A DNA stretch of 64,000 nt, taken from IMG/VR virus record IMGVR_UViG_3300035670_000026, positions 85,818-149,817 of that record; one strand, given 5' to 3'. The position numbers and the translations under genes are program-made. Source of the stretch: a virus. Below the pieces are notes generated by a model. The model saw only the letters and a program-made list of their open reading frames with translations. It was not told where the DNA came from and did no database searches. Each line of letters opens with the position of its first letter. Position 1 is the first letter of the stretch. Shown piece by piece: positions 8,744-17,567 of the stretch.

Positions 8744-10024
8744 ATGTTTTGGTTAATCGAGACTCAATCTCAAATTGAGTATTTAATAAATAGGCAATAC
8801 AAAGAGGTATTTATAGAAATAGTACCTCATCATGATAAAGTACATCCTGCTTTAAATGATGTATCCTTAGTGTATTTTAGACCGTCTATAGAAACAAAAG
8901 GGTTTATGTTATGTATTGACCATAGCGAGACTTTAAGTATTAATAAGACACTAGTAAACACACTATTACAAGAAATAGAACAATTATGGGTGCGTGATAA
9001 GAAAAATGCATTATACTATTTTCAAATTAAGAGCTTGCTCGATATAAACATACTTACGAATCCGTATATACCAGAACAAACTCCAACTCATACATATTTT
9101 TATAACAAATACCCGGATAACAAAGAAATTAACAAAATTATTCCGGTAGTTAAACATTATGAGGTATGTGAGAATATTTATAATAAAGTAAAACCTCATT
9201 TTACAACGGATTTACCCTCGTATTTTGATTTTTACAACAACAAAACCACACTCGCATTCTTTGGAATCGAAAAAAATGGAGTAAATATAGATGAAACAAT
9301 TTTTGAACAACATTTTAAACCTACAAAAGATTTCTACTCTATTAGTAACGGACGGGTTTATACAAATTACAACCTTTCTACAACTACACGTAGACCAAGT
9401 AACTCTTTTAATGGCATTAATTTTGCCGCACTAAATAAGGATAATGGCGCAAGGGGGAGCTTCATATCGAGTCATGAGTTTGTGGAGCTTGATATTAGTG
9501 CATATCATCCTCATCTCGCTAGTCGCTTGGTTGCCTATGATTTTGGCGGTGTCGATGTCCACCAAGCGTTCGCAGATCTCTACGGTACGAGCTACAAAGA
9601 AGCCAAAGAACTCACGTTTAAGCAACTATACGGAGGCGTATTTAAAGAGTATGAGCACCTTGAATTTTTTCAACAAATAAAGAAATTTATTGATAATAAC
9701 TGGAAAGAGTTTAATAACTCGGGTCAAGTTATCGTGCCGAACTCAAGTTATTGCTTTAAAAAAAGCGAGCTGGATAATATGAATCCACAAAAGCTATTTA
9801 ATTATATTTTACAAAACTTGGAGACATCAACAAACGTTTGTATCTTAATGGAAATACATAAATTGTTAAGAGGTAAAAATACTAAGTTAGTATTATATAC
9901 GTATGATAGTTTTTTATTCGATTACGATGCAGAAGAAAATTTAATGAATGATATAGAAAATGTATTTAAAAATAAAGGTTTACAAATAAAGGTTAAAAAT
10001 GGAAACAGTTACGATTTTGAATAG
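8744..10024 (+). CDS. Compact family A DNA polymerase-like protein
   Basis: A 426-residue protein whose C-terminal half has the ordered motifs of DNA polymerase I. Motif A is VELDISAYHPHL (Asp near residue 251). The fingers motif K-x3-F-x3-YG is KELTFKQLYGG, with Lys, Phe and Tyr-Gly spaced as K758, F762, Y766-G767 of E. coli Pol I. Motif C is YTYDSFLF near residue 388. Both catalytic Asp are kept. The steric-gate Glu of motif A is His here, and the motif C HDE reads YDS. No 3'-5' exonuclease motifs were found in the N-terminal 190 residues. It is separate from the family B replicase at 27717 and lies between tail genes and the gp32-like gene. It could be a repair or primer-extension enzyme. 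Confidence 0.7.
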   Translation: MFWLIETQSQIEYLINRQYKEVFIEIVPHHDKVHPALNDVSLVYFRPSIETKGFMLCIDHSETLSINKTLVNTLLQEIEQLWVRDKKNALYYFQIKSLLDINILTNPYIPEQTPTHTYFYNKYPDNKEINKIIPVVKHYEVCENIYNKVKPHFTTDLPSYFDFYNNKTTLAFFGIEKNGVNIDETIFEQHFKPTKDFYSISNGRVYTNYNLSTTTRRPSNSFNGINFAALNKDNGARGSFISSHEFVELDISAYHPHLASRLVAYDFGGVDVHQAFADLYGTSYKEAKELTFKQLYGGVFKEYEHLEFFQQIKKFIDNNWKEFNNSGQVIVPNSSYCFKKSELDNMNPQKLFNYILQNLETSTNVCILMEIHKLLRGKNTKLVLYTYDSFLFDYDAEENLMNDIENVFKNKGLQIKVKNGNSYDFE

Positions 10025-10457
10025 TTATTATGATATTTATTGGGAGAAAACCCAACTAAATATTAAAGATTTGAACAACAAGTTATTTTGTACGTTTGTA
10101 GACGAAGAGTCACTTGACAGTATGGTTTCGAGCATATCGAAAACATATTCTATTATGTACAATAAAATGTTTGTGTTATTTGTTAAAAGTACGGGTGAAT
10201 ATGTAATTACTTACAATGTTGAACAAGTTAATGTAAACAACATTCCTGTAAATACGATTTTAGTACATCGTAAAAAAGAAACAAATACACTATATACAAT
10301 TAATGCCCTAAATGATTTAATTAAAAAATTAAATGGTGGAGTAGTTGATACTTCATATCGTGTAAATTGGCAACACTATAAAAATTGTATCCTTCTCACC
10401 CAGAATGGAGACCTAAAGCAATTAAATACAAAAGTTTACCAAATTATTGAACTTTAG
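9999..10457 (+). CDS. Hypothetical protein coupled to the family A polymerase
   Basis: A 152-residue protein starting 26 bases inside the end of the polymerase-like gene in another frame, so the two are probably translated together. It is rich in Asn, Val, Thr and Lys, with no Cys cluster or recognisable catalytic motif. Function unknown; its partner suggests a DNA-related role. Confidence 0.65.
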   Translation: METVTILNSYYDIYWEKTQLNIKDLNNKLFCTFVDEESLDSMVSSISKTYSIMYNKMFVLFVKSTGEYVITYNVEQVNVNNIPVNTILVHRKKETNTLYTINALNDLIKKLNGGVVDTSYRVNWQHYKNCILLTQNGDLKQLNTKVYQIIEL

Positions 10458-10487
10458 TTTGGTAATTGAATAAATAGTTATTATATT
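10458..10487 (+). promoter_or_regulatory. Early promoter, TTTG-N20-TATATT, for the gp32 operon
   Basis: TTTG at 10458-10461 and TATATT at 10482-10487 with a spacer of exactly 20, ending 27 nt before the gp32 start. The spacer region contains AATAA/TTATT as an inverted repeat. It matches the promoter set found upstream of many small genes here. Confidence 0.65.
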
Positions 10488-10514
10488 AATGTTACAAACA
10501 AAATTTGATTAGTT

Positions 10515-11342
10515 ATGGATTTAAATGAAATGAGAAATCGACTGTCTTCAATGCAGTCAAAGCAATCTGGTAAAGGCAGCGGAGAAAAAAAATCTGTCTT
10601 TTGGAAACCCTCAGTAGGTAAGCAAGTAGTTCGAGTTGTACCCTCTAAGTACAACAAGAAAAACCCATTCACTGAAATGTATTTCCATTATGGTATTGGA
10701 AAAAATACTATGGTATCTCCAATTAACTGGGGTGAAAAAGACCCAATCGTAGAATTTGCAAAACAATTGCGTAGTACTAGTGACAAGGAAAATTGGCGTA
10801 TGGCTAAAAAGCTTGATCCTAAAATGCGTATTTTTGTTCCTGTTGTGGTTCGCGGTGAAGAAAGCGAAGGAGTAAAATTGTGGCAGTTTGGTAAAGAATT
10901 ATATATGGATTTCTTGAACCTTGCTGACAACGAAGATGTTGGTGATTTTACCGACGTAATGAATGGTCGTGATATTACATTGACCACTGTAGGTCCTGAG
11001 GTAACAGGCACAAACTACAACAAAACTACTATCATGCCTAAAGTTAAAGAAACTTTATTGGCCGATGATAAAGCAACTATTGAAGCATTGCTTTCAAATC
11101 AACCTAATCCTATGGAAGTATTTAAAAAATACCCATATGATGAAATGAAGACAGCTCTCCAAGAATGGTTGTCTCCTGAAGACGAATATTCCGAAGGTGA
11201 TATTATCGATGATGAAAAGGAAGAAGTTGTAGAAAAACCTGCTAAAGCTTATTCACTTAAGACCCCTGCGTCTGAAAAAGTAAGTAAGGCAGATAAGTTT
11301 GATGCTTTGTTTGACGAAGAAGATAACGACTTACCTTTTTAA
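10515..11342 (+). CDS. Single-stranded DNA-binding protein, gp32-like
   Basis: A 275-residue protein with the layout of T4 gp32: a basic N-terminal arm (RNRLSSMQSKQSGKG), an OB-fold core with VFWKPSVGKQVVRVVPSKYN, and an acidic tail ending DEEDNDLPF. It would coat ssDNA at the fork and recruit helicase, recombinase and polymerase. The zinc-binding Cys/His set of T4 gp32 is absent: the segment MVSPINWGEKDPIVEFAKQL has Ser, Asp and Val where Cys are usual. The tail tip resembles the bacterial SSB C-terminal peptide. It heads a run with UvsX, FEN nuclease and helicase. Confidence 0.9.
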   Translation: MDLNEMRNRLSSMQSKQSGKGSGEKKSVFWKPSVGKQVVRVVPSKYNKKNPFTEMYFHYGIGKNTMVSPINWGEKDPIVEFAKQLRSTSDKENWRMAKKLDPKMRIFVPVVVRGEESEGVKLWQFGKELYMDFLNLADNEDVGDFTDVMNGRDITLTTVGPEVTGTNYNKTTIMPKVKETLLADDKATIEALLSNQPNPMEVFKKYPYDEMKTALQEWLSPEDEYSEGDIIDDEKEEVVEKPAKAYSLKTPASEKVSKADKFDALFDEEDNDLPF

Positions 11343-11353
11343 TTTAAACATAC

Positions 11354-12436
11354 ATGGCAAGAAGTAAAAAAAGCGAATCGCTAACGGCTGCTCTATCCTC
11401 TGAACTTAGATCTAAATTTGATTTGACTAAGTTTAAGGAGAAAAAAATGCTTAACTCAAATGTAAAGTTTAAAGAGCAAAAATGGATTCCACTAAGTACA
11501 GCATTTCAAGATGTAACATCAGTACCAGGGATTCCAATGGGTCACATTGTACTTCTTCGTGGACACAGTGATACAGGTAAAACAACCGCTATGATTGAAG
11601 CAGCAGTTTCAGCCCAAAAAATGGGCGTTTTACCTGTGTTTATTGTAACTGAGATGAAATGGAATTGGGAACATGCTGTCCAAATGGGTCTTCATGTAAA
11701 CGAAATTGTAGATGAAGAAACAGGTGAAATTTCAAATTACGAAGGCAATTTTATTTATGTTGACCGTGAAACTCTACACACTATTGAAGACGTAGCAGCA
11801 TTTGTTTTAGATTTATTAGACGAACAGAAAAAAGGTAATCTACCTTATGACTTATTATTCCTTTGGGATTCAATTGGTTCAATTCCTTGTGAAATGTCTG
11901 TTAAATCAAACAAAAACAACAACGAATGGAATGCGGGAGCAATGTCAACCCAATTTGGTAACAATGTTAACCAGAAAATTACACTATCACGTAAAGAATC
12001 ATCACCATACACTAATACACTAGTATGTGTTAATAAAGTATGGACTGCAAAAGCAGAAGTACCAATGGGTCAACCAAAGTTGATGAACAAAGGTGGATTT
12101 GCAATGTGGTTTGATGCTACATTCGTAGTAACATTTGGTAATATTTCAAATGCAGGTACATCTAAAATCAAAGCAATTAAAGATGGTAAGCAAGTTGAAT
12201 TTGCTAAACGTACAAACATCCAAATTGATAAAAACCACATTAATGGGGTTCAATCAAGAGGAAAAATTATCATGACTCCACACGGATTCATTAATGATAC
12301 TGACAAGGAACTTAAATCGTATAAAGATGCACACGCATCTGAGTGGATGAAAATACTTGGAGGTATGGACTTTGATATTTTTGAGGAACAAGATTTATTT
12401 GAACCCGAAACTATCTTTACACAAGAACCAGATTAA
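11354..12436 (+). CDS. uvsX: RecA-like recombinase UvsX
   Basis: A 360-residue RecA-fold ATPase. Walker A is GHSDTGKTT at residues 70-78. The LLFLWDSIGSI segment supplies Walker B, and NVNQKITLSRKE leads into the DNA-binding loop region. It pairs ssDNA with homologous duplex for recombination-dependent replication and repair, together with the gp32-like protein encoded just upstream. Length and gene neighbourhood match T4-type UvsX. Confidence 0.92.
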   Translation: MARSKKSESLTAALSSELRSKFDLTKFKEKKMLNSNVKFKEQKWIPLSTAFQDVTSVPGIPMGHIVLLRGHSDTGKTTAMIEAAVSAQKMGVLPVFIVTEMKWNWEHAVQMGLHVNEIVDEETGEISNYEGNFIYVDRETLHTIEDVAAFVLDLLDEQKKGNLPYDLLFLWDSIGSIPCEMSVKSNKNNNEWNAGAMSTQFGNNVNQKITLSRKESSPYTNTLVCVNKVWTAKAEVPMGQPKLMNKGGFAMWFDATFVVTFGNISNAGTSKIKAIKDGKQVEFAKRTNIQIDKNHINGVQSRGKIIMTPHGFINDTDKELKSYKDAHASEWMKILGGMDFDIFEEQDLFEPETIFTQEPD

Positions 12437-12437
12437 T

Positions 12438-13475
12438 ATGAAAAGAAAAGAATTACTTAAACTCCTTGATAATCTTGAGGAGCAGGAAACAGTCTCCTCA
12501 AATCGTTACGATCGTGTGCTTTTAATTGATGGTTTAAATTTGTTTTTTAGAAATTTTGCCATGATGAATATAGTAAACTCTCAAGGAGTACACGTAGGTG
12601 GTTTAGGTGGTTTTATTCGCTCATTAGGATCTTTAATTAATCAAATTCAACCTACATCTGTGTTTGTAGTATTCGACGGGATTGGTTCTTCCACAAATAG
12701 GAAGAACCTACTCCCCGAGTACAAATCAGGTCGTAATCAACACAGAATTACAAACTGGGAAGTATTTGAAGATTTAGAAGATGAAGATGATGCTAAAATT
12801 AATCAAATAGTTCGTATTGCTCACTATTTAAAATGTTTGCCTGTTAAAACGGTTGCAATTGATAAAGCAGAAGCAGACGATATTATAGCGTATTATAGTG
12901 ATTATCTTCCTTCAACACACGGTTCCAAGGTTTTTATAGTATCATCAGATAAAGACTTTATACAACTGGTAAATGACGATGTTATTGTATATCGTCCAAT
13001 CGAAAAAGAATATTATACTAAAGATACAGTTAAAGAAAAATTTGGTGTATTAGCCGAAAATTTTATTTTGTATAAAATGTTACTTGGAGATAATTCGGAT
13101 AAAGTAGCAGGTGTAAAAGGATTAGGTGAAAAAGGTTTATTCAAGAAATTCCCTGAATTATCTACTGATATATTAACATTAGATGACATTTTTAACCTAT
13201 CAGAAGCTAAGTATAAAGAACATGTTATTTATTCTCGCATTGCTTTTGAACGCGATAGATTAGAACAGAATTATAAAATTATGAACTTAAAAAAACCTTT
13301 ATTAGATGATGGCGATAAAGAGTTTTTAAGGGAATTTGCTGAAGATGATACTTTAGTTTTGAATATTGAAGCTTTTTTACGATTTTACCACGATGATGGT
13401 TTAGGTCATTTAATTAAGAACGTTGAGTTTTGGGTTAATGACACATTTAAAGTATTAAACAGTTTTAGAAAATAA
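12438..13475 (+). CDS. rnh: FEN/RNase H-like 5'-3' exonuclease
   Basis: A 346-residue nuclease of the T4 RNase H/FEN family. Acidic metal-binding motifs are in order: LLIDGLNLFF, VVFDG, EADDIIA, VSSDKDFIQL and the helix-hairpin-helix-like LLGDNSDKVAGVKGLGEKG. It removes RNA primers and flaps on the lagging strand. I take the start at 12438, one base after the UvsX stop, rather than an earlier in-frame ATG inside uvsX, because homology begins there. Confidence 0.9.
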   Translation: MKRKELLKLLDNLEEQETVSSNRYDRVLLIDGLNLFFRNFAMMNIVNSQGVHVGGLGGFIRSLGSLINQIQPTSVFVVFDGIGSSTNRKNLLPEYKSGRNQHRITNWEVFEDLEDEDDAKINQIVRIAHYLKCLPVKTVAIDKAEADDIIAYYSDYLPSTHGSKVFIVSSDKDFIQLVNDDVIVYRPIEKEYYTKDTVKEKFGVLAENFILYKMLLGDNSDKVAGVKGLGEKGLFKKFPELSTDILTLDDIFNLSEAKYKEHVIYSRIAFERDRLEQNYKIMNLKKPLLDDGDKEFLREFAEDDTLVLNIEAFLRFYHDDGLGHLIKNVEFWVNDTFKVLNSFRK

Positions 13476-13480
13476 GTTAT

Positions 13481-14851
13481 ATGACATTAAGTAATCTTTC
13501 GCAGTACGGTATTGGCTTTCAAATTAAAGTCTTATCTTCACTTTTAACACATAAAGAGTTTTTGCTTAACATCCATGATGTTATTAGTGAAGAATATTTT
13601 GACAACCAGGCACACCGTTGGGTTATTAAAGAAATTTTAAAGTATTATCAAAAATACCACACTACACCTTCAATGGATGTTTTGAAGGTAGAATTGAAAA
13701 AAATTGACAACGAAGTACTTCAAGTATCTATTAAAGAACAACTTCGCGAAGCTTATAAAGCATCAGATGAAGATCTTAAATATGTTGAAGAAGAATTTTC
13801 TAATTTTTGTAAAAACCAACAACTTAAGAAAGCGTTGTTAACAAGCGTAGATTTTTTGAATGCGGGAGACTATGATTCAATTCGTTCATTAATTGATAAC
13901 GCACTTAAATCAGGTCAAGACAAAAATGTAGGTCATGAATATAATAAAGATGTTGAATCTCGCTATAGAGAAGACCACAGAGTTGTAGTACCTTGTCCTT
14001 GGGAATCATTTAATATGCTACTTCAAGGTGGTTTAGGAAATGGTGATTTTGGTTTAATTTTTGGTAATCCTGGTGGTGGCAAATCTTGGACACTCATTGC
14101 ACTAGGTGGTTATGCTGTTAAGATGGGTTATAATGTTCTTCACTATACACTTGAATTAGGTGAAGATTATGTTGGACGTCGTTATGATGCTTTTTTTACT
14201 AATATTCCTGTAAATAAAATTACTGAACAAAAGAATAGAGGTAAAGTAGAAGAAACAGTAGAAACTTTGCAAGGTCAATTGATTATTAAAGAATATTCTC
14301 CTGGAAAGGCATCAATGTCAACTATTGAATCCCATATTAAAAAATGTATTGACCAAGATTTCAAACCAGATTTGGTTATTATCGACTATGTAGATCTTCT
14401 TCGCTCTAAAAAGACAAATCGTGAGCGTAAAGACGAAATAGATGATATTTATGTAAGCACAAAAGCTTTGGCTCGCGAGTTAAATATTCCTGTATGGTCT
14501 GTTTCACAAGTAAACCGAGCTGGTGCAAAAGATGATGTAATTGAAGGCGATAAAGCAGCAGGATCATATGATAAAATTATGATTACTGATGTAGCTATAT
14601 CCCTTTCACGTAAACGTCAAGATAAAATTAACGGCACAGGAAGATTTCACATTATGAAAAATAGATATGGTATGGATGGTATGACTTTTAATGTTAAGGC
14701 AGATACATCTACTGGCCATTTTGAAGTCTCAGAACGTATTGAAGATGATGAAGAAGAAACAACAACAACTTCTAAATCATCCGTTTTTTCTACTATAGAT
14801 GCTGTAGACAAAAAAGAGTTGCGAAATAAATTTTTTGAACTTAACTCCTAA
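13481..14851 (+). CDS. 41: Replicative DNA helicase, gp41/DnaB-like
   Basis: A 456-residue DnaB-type helicase. An N-terminal helical domain is followed by a RecA-type ATPase core with Walker A GNPGGGKS near residues 195-202, Walker B LVIIDYVDLL, and the WSVSQVNRAG sensor segment. It would unwind DNA ahead of the family B polymerase as a hexamer on the lagging strand. The preceding genes are gp32, UvsX and FEN nuclease, as expected for a T4-like replication block. No gp61-type primase or gp59 loader is in this window. Confidence 0.93.
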   Translation: MTLSNLSQYGIGFQIKVLSSLLTHKEFLLNIHDVISEEYFDNQAHRWVIKEILKYYQKYHTTPSMDVLKVELKKIDNEVLQVSIKEQLREAYKASDEDLKYVEEEFSNFCKNQQLKKALLTSVDFLNAGDYDSIRSLIDNALKSGQDKNVGHEYNKDVESRYREDHRVVVPCPWESFNMLLQGGLGNGDFGLIFGNPGGGKSWTLIALGGYAVKMGYNVLHYTLELGEDYVGRRYDAFFTNIPVNKITEQKNRGKVEETVETLQGQLIIKEYSPGKASMSTIESHIKKCIDQDFKPDLVIIDYVDLLRSKKTNRERKDEIDDIYVSTKALARELNIPVWSVSQVNRAGAKDDVIEGDKAAGSYDKIMITDVAISLSRKRQDKINGTGRFHIMKNRYGMDGMTFNVKADTSTGHFEVSERIEDDEEETTTTSKSSVFSTIDAVDKKELRNKFFELNS

Positions 14852-14860
14852 TTAAAAATT

Positions 14861-15838
14861 ATGACAAATATTATACAACCCAGATTAGTGTACAAACCAT
14901 TTGAATACCAAGAAGCAGCCGATTATTGGCTCAAGCAACAACAAGCCCATTGGCTTCATACAGAAGTACCTATGATGTCGGATTTAACAGATTGGAGTTC
15001 AAATTTAAACGCAACTGAAAAAAATATTATTGGTTCTATTTTAAAAGGTTTTGCTCAAACAGAAACAGTAGTAAATGATTATTGGTCAGGATTAGTAACA
15101 AAATGGTTTCGCAAACCAGAAATTATTATGATGGCTACAACTTTTGGTGCTTTTGAAACAATCCATGCTGAAGCTTATTCGTTGTTAAATGAAACTTTAG
15201 GTCTTGATAATTTTGATGAATTTTTAGAAGATGAAGCTACAATGGCTAAAATTGAAAATTTAATGAATGTGAGAGATAGTTTCCAAGGTGAAACAGATTG
15301 GCATGAAGTAGCAAAATCACTAGCAATATTTTCAGCATTTACTGAAGGCGTTAATTTATTTTCTTCGTTCGCAGTGTTGTTAAGTTTTAAAATGCGTAAT
15401 AAACTTAAAGGTGTAGGTCAAATCGTTGAATGGTCTATTAGAGACGAATCATTGCATTCAGAAGCTGGATGTTGGTTATTTAGAACATTAGTTCAAGAAA
15501 ATCCTAAACTTAAAACCCAAGAACTTGAAGCCGCTATTAATGAAGCAGCATTACTTTCTCTTAAACTTGAGCTTGATTTTATCAATAAGGTTTATGAACT
15601 TGGAGATTTAGAAGGTTGTTCACAATATGATTTAGAACATTTTATTAAAAATAGAGTAAATACTAAATTAGGTGATTTAGGATATAAACCAATCATTTCG
15701 AATGTAGATATGACCGCAGTAGAAAGAATGAAATGGTTTGACCACTTATCCGCAGGTAAACAACATACTGATTTCTTTGCAAATCGTGTAACTAATTATT
15801 CAAAAGGTCATTTAACTTGGGACGAATCAATTTTTTAA
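14861..15838 (+). CDS. nrdB: Class I ribonucleotide reductase beta subunit
   Basis: A 325-residue R2 subunit holding the diiron/tyrosyl cofactor. Helices carry E99-x2-H102 with the radical Tyr at position 106 (FETIHAEAY), a second Glu in FTEGVNLF, and E-x2-H in RDESLHSEAG. It generates the radical used by NrdA to make dNDPs for replication. It ends six bases before nrdA, so the two are cotranscribed. Confidence 0.95.
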   Translation: MTNIIQPRLVYKPFEYQEAADYWLKQQQAHWLHTEVPMMSDLTDWSSNLNATEKNIIGSILKGFAQTETVVNDYWSGLVTKWFRKPEIIMMATTFGAFETIHAEAYSLLNETLGLDNFDEFLEDEATMAKIENLMNVRDSFQGETDWHEVAKSLAIFSAFTEGVNLFSSFAVLLSFKMRNKLKGVGQIVEWSIRDESLHSEAGCWLFRTLVQENPKLKTQELEAAINEAALLSLKLELDFINKVYELGDLEGCSQYDLEHFIKNRVNTKLGDLGYKPIISNVDMTAVERMKWFDHLSAGKQHTDFFANRVTNYSKGHLTWDESIF

Positions 15839-15844
15839 TAAATA

Positions 15845-17554
15845 ATGGACAATAATTTATCAGTAGACTATACACAGTGGGAGCGTGGAAAAGACTATCC
15901 CGAATATTTTGATGAAGTAGCTCTTAGTACTATTTCTAAAGGTTATTTACTTCCAGGTGAAAATCCAAAAAAAGCATATAGAAGAGTAGCACACGCTGTA
16001 GCGATGCGTTTAAATCGCCCTGACTTAGAAAATAAATTTTTTAAATATATTTGGAATGGCTGGATTGGATTGGCTAGCCCTGTACTCTCAAACACAGGGA
16101 CAGACCGCGGATTGCCGATTAGCTGCTTTGGTATCGATACTCCAGATTCAATCAGAGGTATTGGCCTTACAAACGCTGAACTCATGCGACTTACCTCTTA
16201 CGGAGGTGGAGTTGGAATCTCCCTCTCAAGAATTAGAGGTAGAGGATCAAATATTACCGGAAACGGAAAATCTGAAGGAGTAGTTCCTTGGGCTAAAATT
16301 TATGATTCTACTATTATTGCAACTAATCAAGGTTCAGTACGTAGAGGAGCAGCTTCAGTAAATCTTGATATTAACCACGTTGATATTAAAGAATTTTTAC
16401 AAATTCGTAGACCTAAAGGCGATCCTAATAGACAGTGTCTTAATTTACACCAGTGTGTGGTTGTTGATGATGCGTTTATGAAGCGCTTAAATGATCGCGA
16501 CAGCGAAGCTATGTCATTATGGCTTGAAATACTTAAATCACGTGTAGAAACGGGTGAACCATATATTATGTTTAAGGATAACGTCAATAAAGATAATCCT
16601 TTAGCATATAGAATGAATAACTTAGATGTTTCTATGACTAATATTTGTACTGAAATTACTCTACACACAGACGAGGAACATTCATTTATTTGTTGTTTAA
16701 GTTCACTTAATTTAGCTAAATATGATGAATGGAAAAATACAGATGTAGTTGAAACTGCAATCTATTTTCTTGATGGTGTAATGGAAGAATTTATTGTTAA
16801 AACAAACGGTAAAGAATCTATGATTCGTTCACACCGTCACGCTAAAAAAGGTCGTGCACTTGGTTTAGGTGTAATGGGTTGGCATACATTTCTACAACAA
16901 AAGAATTTACCATTTAATTCTATTGCTTCAACAGCTTGGACACATACTATCTTTAGTCAAATTAAAACACAAGCTGAGGCCGCATCTCGTAAATTAGCAG
17001 TTGAATATGGTGAACCACTTTGGTGTAAAGGTACAGGTATGAGAAATACTCATTTATTAGCTATTGCTCCTACAGTATCAAATTCACGTATTAATGCTTG
17101 TTCAGCAGGTATTGAACCTCAACCAGCAAACGTTTATGTTTTTAATGGTGCTAAAGGAACATTTATTGTTAAAAACCCAGAATTAGAGGCATTACTTGAA
17201 TCTAAAGGTAAAAATAATAATAGAGTTTGGGATCAAATCCTAGCAGATAATGGTTCAGTACAAAATTTATCTCATGAAATTTTAACTGATAATGAAAAAG
17301 AAATTTTCTTAACATTCCCAGAAATTAACCAGTTGGCACTAGTTCAACAAGCAGCAGTTCGTCAACGTTATATTGACCAAACTCAATCACTAAACCTTTC
17401 ATTTGACCCAACTGATTCACCAAAATGGATTAATCAAGTACATATGGAAAGTTGGAAATTAGGAATTAAAACATTATATTACTTACGCACAGACTCAGTT
17501 ATCAAAGGTGATTTAGGTTCACGAACTGTAGACTGTGTTGCCTGTGATGGATAA
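15845..17554 (+). CDS. nrdA: Class I ribonucleotide reductase alpha subunit (short form)
   Basis: A 569-residue catalytic subunit. It has the substrate-site Cys in GLPISCFG, the NICTEI active-site motif, radical-transfer Tyr residues near the C-terminus (TLYYLRTDS) and a C-terminal redox pair, CVAC. It is shorter than T4 NrdA (about 750 residues), and no N-terminal ATP-cone is seen, so overall activity control by dATP is probably lost. Codon use changes sharply around 16050-16230, over the first catalytic Cys. Confidence 0.93.
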   Translation: MDNNLSVDYTQWERGKDYPEYFDEVALSTISKGYLLPGENPKKAYRRVAHAVAMRLNRPDLENKFFKYIWNGWIGLASPVLSNTGTDRGLPISCFGIDTPDSIRGIGLTNAELMRLTSYGGGVGISLSRIRGRGSNITGNGKSEGVVPWAKIYDSTIIATNQGSVRRGAASVNLDINHVDIKEFLQIRRPKGDPNRQCLNLHQCVVVDDAFMKRLNDRDSEAMSLWLEILKSRVETGEPYIMFKDNVNKDNPLAYRMNNLDVSMTNICTEITLHTDEEHSFICCLSSLNLAKYDEWKNTDVVETAIYFLDGVMEEFIVKTNGKESMIRSHRHAKKGRALGLGVMGWHTFLQQKNLPFNSIASTAWTHTIFSQIKTQAEAASRKLAVEYGEPLWCKGTGMRNTHLLAIAPTVSNSRINACSAGIEPQPANVYVFNGAKGTFIVKNPELEALLESKGKNNNRVWDQILADNGSVQNLSHEILTDNEKEIFLTFPEINQLALVQQAAVRQRYIDQTQSLNLSFDPTDSPKWINQVHMESWKLGIKTLYYLRTDSVIKGDLGSRTVDCVACDG

Positions 17555-17565
17555 AATATTTATAA
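17553..17565 (+). promoter_or_regulatory. Candidate late promoter motif
   Basis: AAAATATTTATAA overlaps the nrdA stop codon and ends two bases before the ATG at 17568. It shares 11 of 13 positions with the motifs at 57 and 2683. If used as a promoter the transcript would be almost leaderless, so it could equally be AT-rich chance. Confidence 0.25.
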
Positions 17566-17567
17566 CT

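Noticed and set aside
9431-9680. Extra open frames on both strands over the family A polymerase core
   Set aside because: They arise because the local GC-rich codon patch removes stop codons; the polymerase motifs are in the main frame.
16056-16283. Second plus-strand frame inside nrdA
   Set aside because: Shadow of the codon-divergent patch; nrdA is intact and has all catalytic motifs in its own frame.
17535-17567. Earlier in-frame start for the EF-hand membrane protein
   Set aside because: It lies inside nrdA; the start at 17568 gives a normal membrane-protein N-terminus.
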